Assembly: GCA_902522015.1 (NCBI GenBank)
Contig: CABYTX010000004.1
Coordinates: 1-53,190, forward strand
Direction: 5' to 3'
DNA length: 53,190 nucleotides
Origin: an uncultured Alphaproteobacteria bacterium
GTDB taxonomy: Bacteria > Pseudomonadota > Alphaproteobacteria > HIMB59 > GCA-002718135
This document shows positions 1 through 7,752 of the stretch, piece after piece (position 1 is the stretch's first letter; each line of letters begins with the position of its first letter). Below the pieces are notes generated by a model, which did not search any database, had not been told where the DNA came from, and saw only the letters and a program-made list of their open reading frames with translations. Position numbers and translations under genes: made by a program.

Positions 1-18
1 ATCCATAAACCAACGATG

Positions 19-54
19 AAAAGAAGGGATATTCGCCGTGTCCCTTCTTTTTTT
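19..54 (+). terminator. Intrinsic terminator of an upstream gene outside the window
   Basis: Arms AAAAGAAGGGA (19-29) and TCCCTTCTTTT (41-51) form an 11-bp stem around an 11-nt loop, with T continuing on the plus strand to 54. The minus-strand reading also ends in a T-rich run, so it may serve mntR (which ends at 92) as well as a plus-strand gene to the left. Confidence 0.7.
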
Positions 55-91
55 ATACACTAGATAAAATTGATTTGGCAATAAATTAAAT

Positions 92-496
92 TTATTTTTT
101 AGAGTTAAAATTATCCATTTTTCTAAGTGTCTTTTCACTAACATGATGCTCTATTCCTTCAGCATCTTCAGAAGCTGTATTCTTGTCTAAACCAAGATTT
201 AGTAAAAAATTGTATACAATATTATGCCTTTTTTTTGATTCACTTGCTATTTTTTGACCTTTAAAAGTTAAAAAAATTGATCGATAAGGTTCTCTTTTAA
301 TGAAACCCTGTGTTTGTAATCTTTGTATTGTTTTATTAGCTGTGGCTTGTGCAATACCCAAGTTTTCAGCAATATCAACAATACGAGCTTCACCTTTGGA
401 GTTTAAAAGTTCTGCAATTAGTTCTAAATAATCTTCAGTATTTTCTGTTTTATGAGCATTTCGGACTTTGCTGAATGACATCCTTTTTTTTAGCAT
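92..496 (-). CDS. mntR: MntR-type manganese-dependent transcriptional regulator (DtxR family)
   Basis: A 134-residue DtxR/MntR-family repressor. An N-terminal winged helix-turn-helix (about residues 30-75, with ARIVDIAENLGIAQATANKT as recognition region) is followed by the metal-binding and dimerisation helices, including the family stretch DAEGIEHHVSEKTL near the C-terminus, which matches MntR of enterobacteria closely. It should bind Mn(II) and repress manganese uptake. The gene is divergent from the transporter mntX, with 65 bases between the chosen starts, and a palindrome at 521-540 is the likely operator. Three starts are possible: TTG 508, ATG 496 and ATG 481. I chose ATG 496; ATG 481 would still keep the whole conserved domain. 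Family assignment is firm; metal specificity is inferred from the motif and the neighbour. Confidence 0.88.
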   Translation of the reverse strand: MLKKRMSFSKVRNAHKTENTEDYLELIAELLNSKGEARIVDIAENLGIAQATANKTIQRLQTQGFIKREPYRSIFLTFKGQKIASESKKRHNIVYNFLLNLGLDKNTASEDAEGIEHHVSEKTLRKMDNFNSKK

Positions 497-511
497 AATA
501 ATCAACAAAAA

Positions 512-541
512 TTAACAGAAAATGTAGCCATAGCTATATTT
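512..541 (+). promoter_or_regulatory. mntX promoter with overlapping MntR operator
   Basis: TTAACA (512-517), a 17-base spacer and TATATT (535-540) give a near-consensus promoter pointing at mntX. Inside it lies the palindrome AATGTAGC-CATA-GCTATATT (521-540), with arms matching at 7 of 8 positions and one more pair outside. Its core TAGC-N4-GCTA is the core of the enterobacterial MntR box (ATAGC-N4-GCTAT, from memory). The operator covers the spacer and the -10, as expected for repression. A further half-site TTAGCTATA lies at 543-551. Confidence 0.72.
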
Positions 542-561
542 ATTAGCTATATATATATTCA

Positions 562-1713
562 ATGAATGCTCTAATTAACGCTATTAATGAAAAAACAAAG
601 ATCATTCTTGAGAATGATGGCAGGTTGTTAAAGAAATCTTTCTTTGGTCTATTATTACTTTCTCTTGTTTTTCAAGGAGGAGACTTTGGAGAAGTTATAC
701 GATCATCAATGATAGATGCTTATATACAGGTATCTGTTTTTGTTGGATTTACTCTATTTGTTTTTATTGGCTTGGATAGTTTAACAAAATTTGATGTTAA
801 GAATTTTTTATCTAAGACACAAAAGTTCCATGTCGGTATAGCTGCTTTTTTAGGTGCAATACCTGGATGTGGTGGAGCTATAATAGTTGTGACCCAATAT
901 ATTCAGGGCCGTATTTCTTTTGGATCTTTAGTCGCTGTATTAACAGCTACAATGGGTGATGCAGCTTTTTTAATACTTGCTATTGAACCCACAACAGGAC
1001 TTTTAATATTTGGTATTGGAATAATTGTTGGATCAATTTCAGGTTATATAATTGATTTTATTCATGGCATAAATTTTATGCAATCAGAGACAAAAATAAA
1101 AGTTGAATTTGAAAAAATAAATAAAACCTTTGTATCGAATTTTAATTTCTTTTGGCTTTTTTTATTTATTCCTGGTTTTGTTTTAGGTATTCTAGTTGCA
1201 TTCCAGATAGAATTTATTTCACCAGCTTATAACTCACTTTTAGTTTTCGTAGCTTCTGCTGGAGCAATACTTTCAATATTTATGTGGTCATTAAATCCAT
1301 TAAGTGATTTTCAATGCTCAACTGACAAAAGTAGAGGATTATTATCAAGGGTAGTAGATACAACTAATTTTGTAACCACTTGGGTTATTAGTGGTTTCCT
1401 TGTCTTTGAAATATTTATGTACTTTACAAGTTTAGATTTAAAAATATTTTTTGATTTATGGCTACCTTTTGTTCCATTGGTAGCAATTCTATTTGGTTTC
1501 TTACCGGGATGTGGACCACAAGTTGTTGTAGCAACGTTTTATCTAAATGGCTATATCCCTCTTTCTGCAGAACTTGGTAATGCTATTTCAAATGATGGTG
1601 ATGCTTTATTCCCAGCAATTGCTCTTGCCCCAAAAGCTGCGATTTTAGCTACACTATATAGTGCAATTCCTGCATTAGTTGTTGCCTACGGATATTTTTA
1701 TCTATTTGAGTAA
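562..1713 (+). CDS. mntX: MntX-type manganese transporter (putative 10-TM metal transporter family)
   Basis: A 383-residue polytopic inner-membrane protein with about ten hydrophobic segments. It has two halves that echo each other: PGCGG at residues 101-105 with GDA at 132-134, and PGCGP at 315-319 with GDA at 346-348, which suggests an inverted or duplicated fold with paired metal-site motifs. This is the family called MntX, reported as a manganese importer in roseobacters, vibrios and SAR11; databases also label it a putative 10-TM heavy-metal exporter. Divergence from an MntR homologue and the MntR-like operator over its promoter support manganese uptake rather than export. ATG 562 lies about 15 bases after the predicted transcription start. 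Family is secure; transport direction rests on literature and context. Confidence 0.82.
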   Translation: MNALINAINEKTKIILENDGRLLKKSFFGLLLLSLVFQGGDFGEVIRSSMIDAYIQVSVFVGFTLFVFIGLDSLTKFDVKNFLSKTQKFHVGIAAFLGAIPGCGGAIIVVTQYIQGRISFGSLVAVLTATMGDAAFLILAIEPTTGLLIFGIGIIVGSISGYIIDFIHGINFMQSETKIKVEFEKINKTFVSNFNFFWLFLFIPGFVLGILVAFQIEFISPAYNSLLVFVASAGAILSIFMWSLNPLSDFQCSTDKSRGLLSRVVDTTNFVTTWVISGFLVFEIFMYFTSLDLKIFFDLWLPFVPLVAILFGFLPGCGPQVVVATFYLNGYIPLSAELGNAISNDGDALFPAIALAPKAAILATLYSAIPALVVAYGYFYLFE

Positions 1714-1717
1714 AATC

Positions 1718-1867
1718 TTGAAGAAAAACTTACCATCTAAAGTTTGTATTGTTTGCAATAAGCCATTCTCTTGGAGAAAAAAATGGGAAAGAGATTGGAA
1801 GAATGTTTTATATTGTTCTAAGAAATGCTCTAAAAATGGATTAAAAAAAAATAATAATAATAATTAA
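1718..1867 (+). CDS. DUF2256 family small Cys-rich protein
   Basis: A roughly 49-residue protein whose core [20 protein letters not shown] followed by YCSKKC matches the DUF2256 family. Two CxxC-type pairs (CIVC and the C-x3-C of the YCSKKC region) suggest a small zinc-binding module. The function of the family is not known to me. There is no ATG: TTG 1718 gives the length used here, TTG 1706 or 1679 would extend it into the mntX reading region. It follows mntX within a few bases, so it is probably co-transcribed with it. The C-terminus ends in a run of asparagines from AAT repeats, a low-complexity tail. Confidence 0.75.
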   Translation: MKKNLPSKVCIVCNKPFSWRKKWERDWKNVLYCSKKCSKNGLKKNNNNN

Positions 1868-1876
1868 ATCTTATTT

Positions 1877-2026
1877 ATGACAGATAAATTAAATAAAGAA
1901 AAAAATACACATAATTCAAAAGATGATTCTAAAAAAGAAATACGTGAAACGAGATTAAAAAGGTTAGAAAAAAAACTGAAATCAAATATTTTAAAAAGAA
2001 AAAAAGCTATAAGCAAAAATGGATAA
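1877..2026 (+). CDS. Small lysine-rich protein of unknown function upstream of murA
   Basis: ATG 1877 opens a 49-codon frame ending at TAA 2024-2026, overlapping the start of murA by 8 bases. The product is very basic, with an acidic/polar first half and a second half RLKRLEKKLKSNILKRKKA that should form an amphipathic helix. I recall small proteins with a similar R-L-K-x-x-L-K-x-N-x-x-R-R-K ending upstream of murA in other alphaproteobacteria, but cannot verify this here. The tight overlap suggests translational coupling to murA. It contains no domain I can name. Confidence 0.55.
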   Translation: MTDKLNKEKNTHNSKDDSKKEIRETRLKRLEKKLKSNILKRKKAISKNG

Positions 2027-3275
2027 ATTAATAATAAAAGAAGGTTCTAAAATTTCTGGCTCAGTTAATGTCCACGGTTCAAAAAATGCTGCACTACCGA
2101 TTATAGTATCTTCTCTTTTATCTGATAAAACTTTAAAACTCTCAAATGTACCTAATGTGGTTGATGTTCTAAATTTAATAAAATTACTAAAAAATTATGG
2201 TGTAAAAATTGAGCACAAAAAAAATAAATTAAAAATAAATCCATCAAAAATTAAGAATCTATCAGCAGATTATGATGTTGTTCGAAAAATGAGAGCCTCT
2301 ATATTGATTCTAGGTCCATTACTTTCTCGATTTGGTGAGGCTAAAATATCTTTACCAGGAGGTTGTGCTATTGGAACTAGGCCGATAGATATACATCTTG
2401 CTGGTTTATCAAAATTGGGAGCTAATTTTGAAATTCAAAATGGTTTTGTTGTTGGTAGTGTTAAATCACAATTGATTGGAAATAAAATTAAATTACCATT
2501 TCCAAGTGTAGGAGCAACTGAAAATATACTAATGGCATCAGTATTGGCAAAAGGTGAAACTAAAATTTCTAATGCTGCAAGAGAACCAGAAATAGAAGAT
2601 TTATCAAAATGTCTTATAAAAATGGGTGCAAAAATAGAAGGTCATGGAACAAAAACTATTCTTGTACAAGGTGTAACAAATTTAAAAAAAGCAGAGCATG
2701 AGATAATTGCTGATAGAATTGTAGCTGGCACATATATAATTGCAGCTTTGATATTAAATTCAACTTTAGAAATAAATAATTTTAATACTATTTATTTAAA
2801 ATCCTTAATTGATATTTTAAAAAAAATGGGTGCAAAATTAAAAGTAAGTAAAAATTCGATAAAAGTCTCCAAAGGATCAAAACTTAAATCTACTAGTCTT
2901 TCAACTAGTCCATATCCAGGTTTTCCCACTGATTTACAAGCTCAGCTAATGTCTCTAATGTGTATCTCTGATGGGAAGTCAAAAATTAAAGAAACAATTT
3001 TTGAAAATAGATTTATGCATGTTCCTGAACTTAATAGATTAGGCGCAAATATTACAGTAGAAAAAGATACTGCTATAATTATAGGTAATCAAACATTTAA
3101 AGGAGCACAGGTTATGGCTAGTGATTTACGTGCTAGTATAAGTTTAGTGTTAGCTGCAATGAATGCAAATGGTCAAACAACACTAAATCGTGTCTATCAT
3201 CTTGATAGAGGGTATGAAAATATTGAAAAAACATTAGGTAGTTTGGGAGTAAAAATAAAAAGACAGAAAAACTAA
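2019..3275 (+). CDS. murA: UDP-N-acetylglucosamine 1-carboxyvinyltransferase
   Basis: MurA (418 residues, normal length) transfers enolpyruvate from PEP to UDP-GlcNAc, the first committed cytoplasmic step of peptidoglycan synthesis and the target of fosfomycin. The substrate-binding GSKNAALP is at residues 20-27. The mobile loop GGCAIGTRPIDIHL carries the catalytic cysteine at Cys116, so the fosfomycin-sensitive cysteine form is kept. The two-lobed EPSP-synthase-like fold is evident from the repeated GA(K/N) segments. It overlaps the small upstream ORF and is followed after 46 bases by hisG, the usual alphaproteobacterial order murA-(small ORFs)-hisG-hisD-infA. Confidence 0.97.
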   Translation: MDKLIIKEGSKISGSVNVHGSKNAALPIIVSSLLSDKTLKLSNVPNVVDVLNLIKLLKNYGVKIEHKKNKLKINPSKIKNLSADYDVVRKMRASILILGPLLSRFGEAKISLPGGCAIGTRPIDIHLAGLSKLGANFEIQNGFVVGSVKSQLIGNKIKLPFPSVGATENILMASVLAKGETKISNAAREPEIEDLSKCLIKMGAKIEGHGTKTILVQGVTNLKKAEHEIIADRIVAGTYIIAALILNSTLEINNFNTIYLKSLIDILKKMGAKLKVSKNSIKVSKGSKLKSTSLSTSPYPGFPTDLQAQLMSLMCISDGKSKIKETIFENRFMHVPELNRLGANITVEKDTAIIIGNQTFKGAQVMASDLRASISLVLAAMNANGQTTLNRVYHLDRGYENIEKTLGSLGVKIKRQKN

Positions 3276-3321
3276 CTTTTTCTAGTTTTTTCTTTGATCA
3301 CAATATAAAAGCCTGCAATTT

Positions 3322-3969
3322 ATGAGCAAAATAGTTATTGCAGTACCAAGAGGAAGAATAACAAAAGAATGTAAAAACTTGTTACTTAAAACAAGTTTTG
3401 CCCCTGATCCTTTACTATTTGATAAAGATACAAGAAAGTTAACTTTTAAATCTAAAAAAAGAAACATTGAGTATATCAAAGTAAGAGCCTTTGATGCATG
3501 TACATTTGTTGCATTTGGAGCTGCACAAATAGGAATAGCTGGAGAGGATGTAATTAATGAATTTGACTACTCAGAAATATACGCTCCACTTGATTTAAAT
3601 ATTGGTCATTGTCGAATTTCTGTAGCTGCTCTGAAATCTTTATTAAAAAAAGAAGATCCAGAAACCTGGAGCAATATTAGAATTGCTACTAAATACCCAA
3701 ATATTACCAAAAAATTTTTTTATAATAAGGGAATACAAGTAGAAATTATAAAACTAAGTGGATCAATGGAATTAGCCCCTTCTTTAAATATGTGCAGGAG
3801 AATTGTAGATTTAGTTTCTACAGGAAAAACATTAAAAGAAAATGGTTTGACTGAAATTGAAGAAATAATGAAAATTCAATCTAAATTAATTGTCAATAGA
3901 TCGGCTTATAAGACAAATATGAATGAGGTTTCAAAAATTATTTCTGAAATAGGTACTTTTGTTAAATGA
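3322..3969 (+). CDS. hisG: ATP phosphoribosyltransferase, short (HisG_S) form
   Basis: Catalyses the first step of histidine biosynthesis, joining ATP and PRPP. At 215 residues it is the short form that lacks the C-terminal regulatory domain; such enzymes normally work as a complex with HisZ, a histidyl-tRNA synthetase paralogue, which is not in this window. The N-terminal VPRGRI and the phosphate-binding region with VDLVSTGKTLKENGL near residue 170 are typical. The stop codon overlaps the ATG of hisD (ATGA), indicating coupled translation. Confidence 0.95.
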   Translation: MSKIVIAVPRGRITKECKNLLLKTSFAPDPLLFDKDTRKLTFKSKKRNIEYIKVRAFDACTFVAFGAAQIGIAGEDVINEFDYSEIYAPLDLNIGHCRISVAALKSLLKKEDPETWSNIRIATKYPNITKKFFYNKGIQVEIIKLSGSMELAPSLNMCRRIVDLVSTGKTLKENGLTEIEEIMKIQSKLIVNRSAYKTNMNEVSKIISEIGTFVK

Positions 3970-5246
3970 AAATAATAAAATTTAATAAAAATTTTTATAA
4001 TCAATTTAAGACAAAGATTGAAAAAAGAAATTCATTATCAAGTAAATCAATTCAAGAAGATGTAAAAAAAATTATTTATGATGTTAAAAATAATGGCGAT
4101 AAATCTCTAATTAAGTATGCAGCAAAGTTTGATAAAGTTAAAATTAGCAAACAAGATCTTAGTTTAGATTTATCAAAAATAAAAATACAATCTAAAGTTG
4201 AGCCACAAATATTTAATAGTTTTAAAAAAGCTATAAAAAATATTTCATCATTTCACAAAAAACAATTACCTAAAAATATCATCTATACTAACAATGGTGC
4301 AACATTGAGATCTGTATGGAAGCCTATTGACTCAGTTGGTTTGTACGTACCTGGAGGCAAGGCTTTTTACCCCTCATCTTTAATTATGAATGCAGTACCT
4401 GCAATCATAGCTGGAGTAAAAAGAATTGTTTGTATCACACCACCAACTAAATCAATTAATCCATATTTTATAAAATTAATAAAGGAATTAGGTATTAAAG
4501 AAACATATTTTGTAGGAGGAGCTCAAGCTATTTGTGCGCTAACGTTTGGCACTCAAACTATTAATCCAGTGAATAAAATATTTGGACCTGGTAATGCTTA
4601 TGTAGCAGAGGCAAAAAAACAATTATATGGAAAAGTAGGTATAGATTTACTAGCAGGACCATCTGAAATAATAGTTGTTGCAAACAACAACAATAATCCA
4701 GATTGGGTAGCTTCAGATCTAATAGCTCAAGCAGAACATGATGAAAATGCACAATCAATTTTAATTACGGATAGTAAAGATTTTGCAACTAAAGTCTTAA
4801 GTTCAATTAAAAAAATTAAAAAAGATTTATCAAAAAAGAAAATAATTGAAAAAAGTTTAAATAATAATGGAATTATTGCTTTAGTCGATAATATAGAACT
4901 CGCTTCAGAAATCATAAATTTTGTTGCACCAGAACATTTACATATTCACCTTGCTAATAATAAAAAATTATTATCGAATATAAATAATGCTGGTGGTATA
5001 TTTTTAGGTGAATACTCTGTCGAAGCTTTTGGTGATTATATTGTAGGAACTAACCATGTATTGCCGACATCAGGAGCAGCAAAATTTTCATCAGGGTTAG
5101 GTGTTTTAGATTTTATGAAAAGAACCTCTGTTGTTGATATGAATAAAAAATCTTTTAATGTTCTTTCAGAAGATACTCAAAAAATGTCAGGACTTGAAGG
5201 TCTAGATGGACATAAATTGTCAGTTAAAATTAGACAAAAGAAATAA
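3966..5246 (+). CDS. hisD: Histidinol dehydrogenase
   Basis: HisD (426 residues) oxidises L-histidinol to L-histidine in two NAD-dependent steps, the end of the histidine pathway. Family motifs are visible: VGLYVPGGKAFYPSS, GPGNAYVAEAKKQLYG, the zinc-site QAEHDENAQ, GDYIVGTNHVLPTSG, and the C-terminal LDGHKLSVKIR with the last zinc ligand histidine. Coupled to hisG by a 4-base overlap and followed by infA after 24 bases. Pairing of hisG with hisD away from the other his genes is common in Alphaproteobacteria. Confidence 0.97.
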   Translation: MKIIKFNKNFYNQFKTKIEKRNSLSSKSIQEDVKKIIYDVKNNGDKSLIKYAAKFDKVKISKQDLSLDLSKIKIQSKVEPQIFNSFKKAIKNISSFHKKQLPKNIIYTNNGATLRSVWKPIDSVGLYVPGGKAFYPSSLIMNAVPAIIAGVKRIVCITPPTKSINPYFIKLIKELGIKETYFVGGAQAICALTFGTQTINPVNKIFGPGNAYVAEAKKQLYGKVGIDLLAGPSEIIVVANNNNNPDWVASDLIAQAEHDENAQSILITDSKDFATKVLSSIKKIKKDLSKKKIIEKSLNNNGIIALVDNIELASEIINFVAPEHLHIHLANNKKLLSNINNAGGIFLGEYSVEAFGDYIVGTNHVLPTSGAAKFSSGLGVLDFMKRTSVVDMNKKSFNVLSEDTQKMSGLEGLDGHKLSVKIRQKK

Positions 5247-5270
5247 TTTTTACTATAAGCTTATAAAAAT

Positions 5271-5489
5271 ATGCCAAAAGAAGGATCGATTGAATTTCAA
5301 GGAGTTGTCTTAGAACTTCTTCCAAATGCAATGTTTAAAGTAAAATTAGAAAATGATCATGAAATCTTAGCTCATTCATCAGGAAAAATGAGAAAAAATA
5401 GAATAAGAGTATTAGCTGGTGATAAAGTGACAGTAGAAATGACACCTTATGATTTAACAAAAGGCAGAATTACTTTTAGATGGAAGTAA
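5271..5489 (+). CDS. infA: Translation initiation factor IF-1
   Basis: A 72-residue single OB-fold (S1-like) protein of standard IF-1 length. Its sequence follows the family throughout, with [20 protein letters not shown] at the N-terminus and GRITFRWK at the C-terminus. It binds the 30S A-site and helps IF-2 and IF-3 in start-site selection. It ends inside the start of yacG (10-base overlap). In many alphaproteobacteria maf and an RNase E/G gene stand between infA and yacG; both are absent here. Confidence 0.97.
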   Translation: MPKEGSIEFQGVVLELLPNAMFKVKLENDHEILAHSSGKMRKNRIRVLAGDKVTVEMTPYDLTKGRITFRWK

Positions 5490-5659
5490 AAAAATCCAAA
5501 AAAAATAATATTATTTCATTAAAAAAAAAATCTAAATGCCCGACATGTAAAAAGGTTTCTAAGGAACCATTTATACCTTTTTGTTCAAAAAAATGTGCTA
5601 GTCTTGATTTGATGAAATGGCTCACTGATGAACATGGGCTACAAATAAAATCTGATTAA
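5480..5659 (+). CDS. yacG: YacG-type zinc-binding DNA gyrase inhibitor (DUF329)
   Basis: A 59-residue protein too short for standard ORF thresholds. After a basic N-terminal tail it has KCPTCKK, then [18 protein letters not shown], the CxxC and C-x3-C zinc ligands plus the C-terminal helix typical of YacG. In E. coli YacG binds GyrB and inhibits gyrase. ATG 5480 overlaps the end of infA by 10 bases in a different frame. The frame runs 180 bases to TAA at 5657-5659. The order yacG then tRNA-Phe is kept from other alphaproteobacteria. Confidence 0.88.
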   Translation: MEVKKSKKNNIISLKKKSKCPTCKKVSKEPFIPFCSKKCASLDLMKWLTDEHGLQIKSD

Positions 5660-5711
5660 TTATTCTATTTTTAATTGAATTTAATTATAAATACTTTATC
5701 TGATGTCCTGT

Positions 5712-5787
<76 letters not shown>

Positions 5788-5807
5788 CTTTTTTTTACTT
5801 TTTTTTG

Positions 5808-5914
5808 AAGGTAACTTTTTTGCTTTTGCATAGATAAACTACACAGCTTTTATTAGAGAAAAGTCTAAGTTTTGATAATTTTTGTTTAGTTAATTAGGTC
5901 GTAAATGTTACCTT
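5808..5914. repeat. Widely spaced inverted repeat in the tRNA-Phe to glycosyltransferase gap
   Basis: AAGGTAAC (5808-5815) is exactly complementary to GTTACCTT (5907-5914), and three more pairs form after one mismatch. Between the arms is a small hairpin, CTTTT (5847-5851) with AAAAG (5859-5863). The 223-base gap has no convincing ORF. It could be a small structured RNA or chance in AT-rich DNA; I cannot decide from one sequence. Confidence 0.3.
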
Positions 5915-6010
5915 TTATAACCCTCGAAATGTCTTGTTTTATTTATGCTTTTTAATCCTCCAATTCTTCAAAATTAGACTCTTAAAAAATTTGTGTTAAA
6001 GTGTTCTAAT

Positions 6011-6985
6011 ATGACTAAAAAAATTTTAGTTTTTTCAAATGGTGAAAAAATTGGAGATGGAATAATTAAATTGCAACTTCTTCACGAAATTAAAACAAGA
6101 CTTCCAGACTTTAAATTATATTGGCTTACTAATAAGGGTAAGACTGTTTATTCAAGCACTCTTAAATTCATTGCAAGTAATTATATTGATGAGATTCTTG
6201 ATCAAGCAGATCTTAATCCATTTTTTTGGAATAAAATATCAAAAAGATATAACTTAGAGAATGAATTTTTTGATTATATTTTAGATACACAAAAATCAGT
6301 AATAAGAACTATAGCATTAAAACGTATCAAGCATAAAAATTTTATTTCTGGATCAGCTAATGGTTTTTTTTCTTCTAAAAAAATTAAAAGTAATAAGAAA
6401 AGAAAGTATTATTTAAACTACATTTTAGATTTATTAGATTTAATAGTTATTAAAAAAAATAGAAATGACTTTAAAATGCCAATAAGTAAAAATCTCGAAG
6501 GAGTAATAAGTAATATTTTATTTAAACATAAAAGCTATGTAGGAATTGCACCTGGTGCAGGTGAAAAAAATAAGATTTGGCCTTTAGATAAATACATCGA
6601 ATTATGTAATTATTTTGAAAGAAATAATAAGACCATAGTTTTTTTTATTGGACCTGACGAATTATATTTAAAAGAAAAATTAAAAAATCTTTATCCTCAC
6701 TCAATATTTATCGAGGATCATATTGCTGGATTTCAAAATATAGAAATTATTATGGCTACCACCAAATATTTACAATTAGCCATTTCGAATGATAGCGGTG
6801 TTAGTCATATGTTATCCACTGGATATTGTCCATTAATTAAACTCTTTGGTCCAAAAGATTCTACAAAATTTACTCCTGAAAATCCAAATCTATTTTCTAT
6901 ATCTTCAAGTGATTTTAACTCAAAAAATATCAATAAAATACCTGTCTCTAGAGTGATTGAAGAAATAGAAAAAGTTCTGATTTAA
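6011..6985 (+). CDS. Glycosyltransferase family 9 (heptosyltransferase-like)
   Basis: A 324-residue protein with the two Rossmann-like halves of GT9 (GT-B fold). The C-terminal half carries the diagnostic YVGIAPGAGEKNKIWPLDKY and, later, AISNDSGVSHMLS followed by LFGPKDSTKFTP, equivalent to the nucleotide-sugar binding site of WaaC/WaaF-type enzymes. It probably adds a heptose or other sugar to lipopolysaccharide or another surface glycan on the cytoplasmic face of the inner membrane. A GTG at 5993 would add six residues; ATG 6011 fits the family start, with MTKKILVFSNGEKIGDGI as first strand and loop. No other glycan genes lie nearby, so the acceptor is unknown. Confidence 0.82.
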   Translation: MTKKILVFSNGEKIGDGIIKLQLLHEIKTRLPDFKLYWLTNKGKTVYSSTLKFIASNYIDEILDQADLNPFFWNKISKRYNLENEFFDYILDTQKSVIRTIALKRIKHKNFISGSANGFFSSKKIKSNKKRKYYLNYILDLLDLIVIKKNRNDFKMPISKNLEGVISNILFKHKSYVGIAPGAGEKNKIWPLDKYIELCNYFERNNKTIVFFIGPDELYLKEKLKNLYPHSIFIEDHIAGFQNIEIIMATTKYLQLAISNDSGVSHMLSTGYCPLIKLFGPKDSTKFTPENPNLFSISSSDFNSKNINKIPVSRVIEEIEKVLI

Positions 6986-7007
6986 AATTTCATATATTAG
7001 AAGGTAG

Positions 7008-7034
7008 ACAAGTATATTTTTCATCATTACTTGT
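7008..7034 (+). other. Hairpin between the glycosyltransferase and permease genes
   Basis: ACAAGTA (7008-7014) and TACTTGT (7028-7034) form a 7-bp stem around a 13-nt T-rich loop, followed only by TTAATC. It may be a weak terminator for the glycosyltransferase or a leader element of the permease pair. It ends 10 bases before the permease start. Confidence 0.35.
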
Positions 7035-7044
7035 TTAATCTTAT

Positions 7045-7752
7045 ATGTTCAAATTTGATAAACTTGTATTTGGAGATGCAGGGTGGGGCGATGAATTTCT
7101 TATAGCAACACTCATGACTCTACTAGTAAGCATTTTATCAATGGGGTTGGGTCTTTTTTTAGCAATTATTACAGTTTGGGCAAAGATAATACAAAACAGA
7201 ATAACAAGATTTATTGCAAATTTTTATACGACAGTAATAAGAGGTGTTCCTGAATTATTAGTTATTTATCTAATTTTCTTTGGCGGCAATGCTGTTGTTA
7301 TGAGTATAGCTAAAGTATTTGGATATAATAAATATATAGAACTAAACGCACTTACAATTGCGACAATTGCCATTGCAGTAATATCAGCTACATATTCGAG
7401 TGAAGTTTTAAGAGCTTCTTATTTGGCTATATCTAAGGGTCAAATAGAAGCTGCAAGAGCACTGGGTATGAATAAATTTAGTATTTTTTTTAAAGTTATA
7501 TCACCTCAAGTTATAAGACATGCCTTACCGGGCATAGGGAATGTATGGCAAATAACTCTTAAAGATACTTCCCTCATTTCTGTAACTGGTCTTGTTGAAA
7601 TTATGCGTCAATCTAGAATATCTTCTAACGTTGAGCATTCACCTTTAACTTTCTTAATAACAGCAGCAATATTGTATTTATGTTTAACAACAATCTCTGG
7701 CAGGGTTTTTAAAACGCTAGAAGTAAATTATTCAAAAGGATTTTCTACATGA
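7045..7752 (+). CDS. Polar amino-acid ABC transporter permease (HisQ/OccQ-like)
   Basis: A 235-residue inner-membrane permease of the HisQ/HisM/GlnP family with about five membrane segments. Segments typical of the family are VIRGVPELLVIYLIFFGG (residues ~63-80) and the cytoplasmic EAA loop EAARALGMNKFSIFFKVISP that contacts the ATPase. Best resemblance by eye is to HisQ/octopine-nopaline type permeases. It overlaps the next permease by 4 bases (ATGA) and the two should form a heterodimeric channel. No substrate-binding protein or ATPase gene is adjacent, so the substrate cannot be read from context. Confidence 0.85.
   Translation: MFKFDKLVFGDAGWGDEFLIATLMTLLVSILSMGLGLFLAIITVWAKIIQNRITRFIANFYTTVIRGVPELLVIYLIFFGGNAVVMSIAKVFGYNKYIELNALTIATIAIAVISATYSSEVLRASYLAISKGQIEAARALGMNKFSIFFKVISPQVIRHALPGIGNVWQITLKDTSLISVTGLVEIMRQSRISSNVEHSPLTFLITAAILYLCLTTISGRVFKTLEVNYSKGFST

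Noticed and set aside
3282..3479. Minus-strand ORF spanning the murA-hisG gap
   Set aside because: Mostly antisense to hisG and without conserved features; the 46-base gap is too short for another gene.
5788..5806. T-rich stretch after tRNA-Phe as an intrinsic terminator
   Set aside because: There is no separate hairpin before the T tracts; the tRNA itself may provide the structure, so no independent terminator is claimed.
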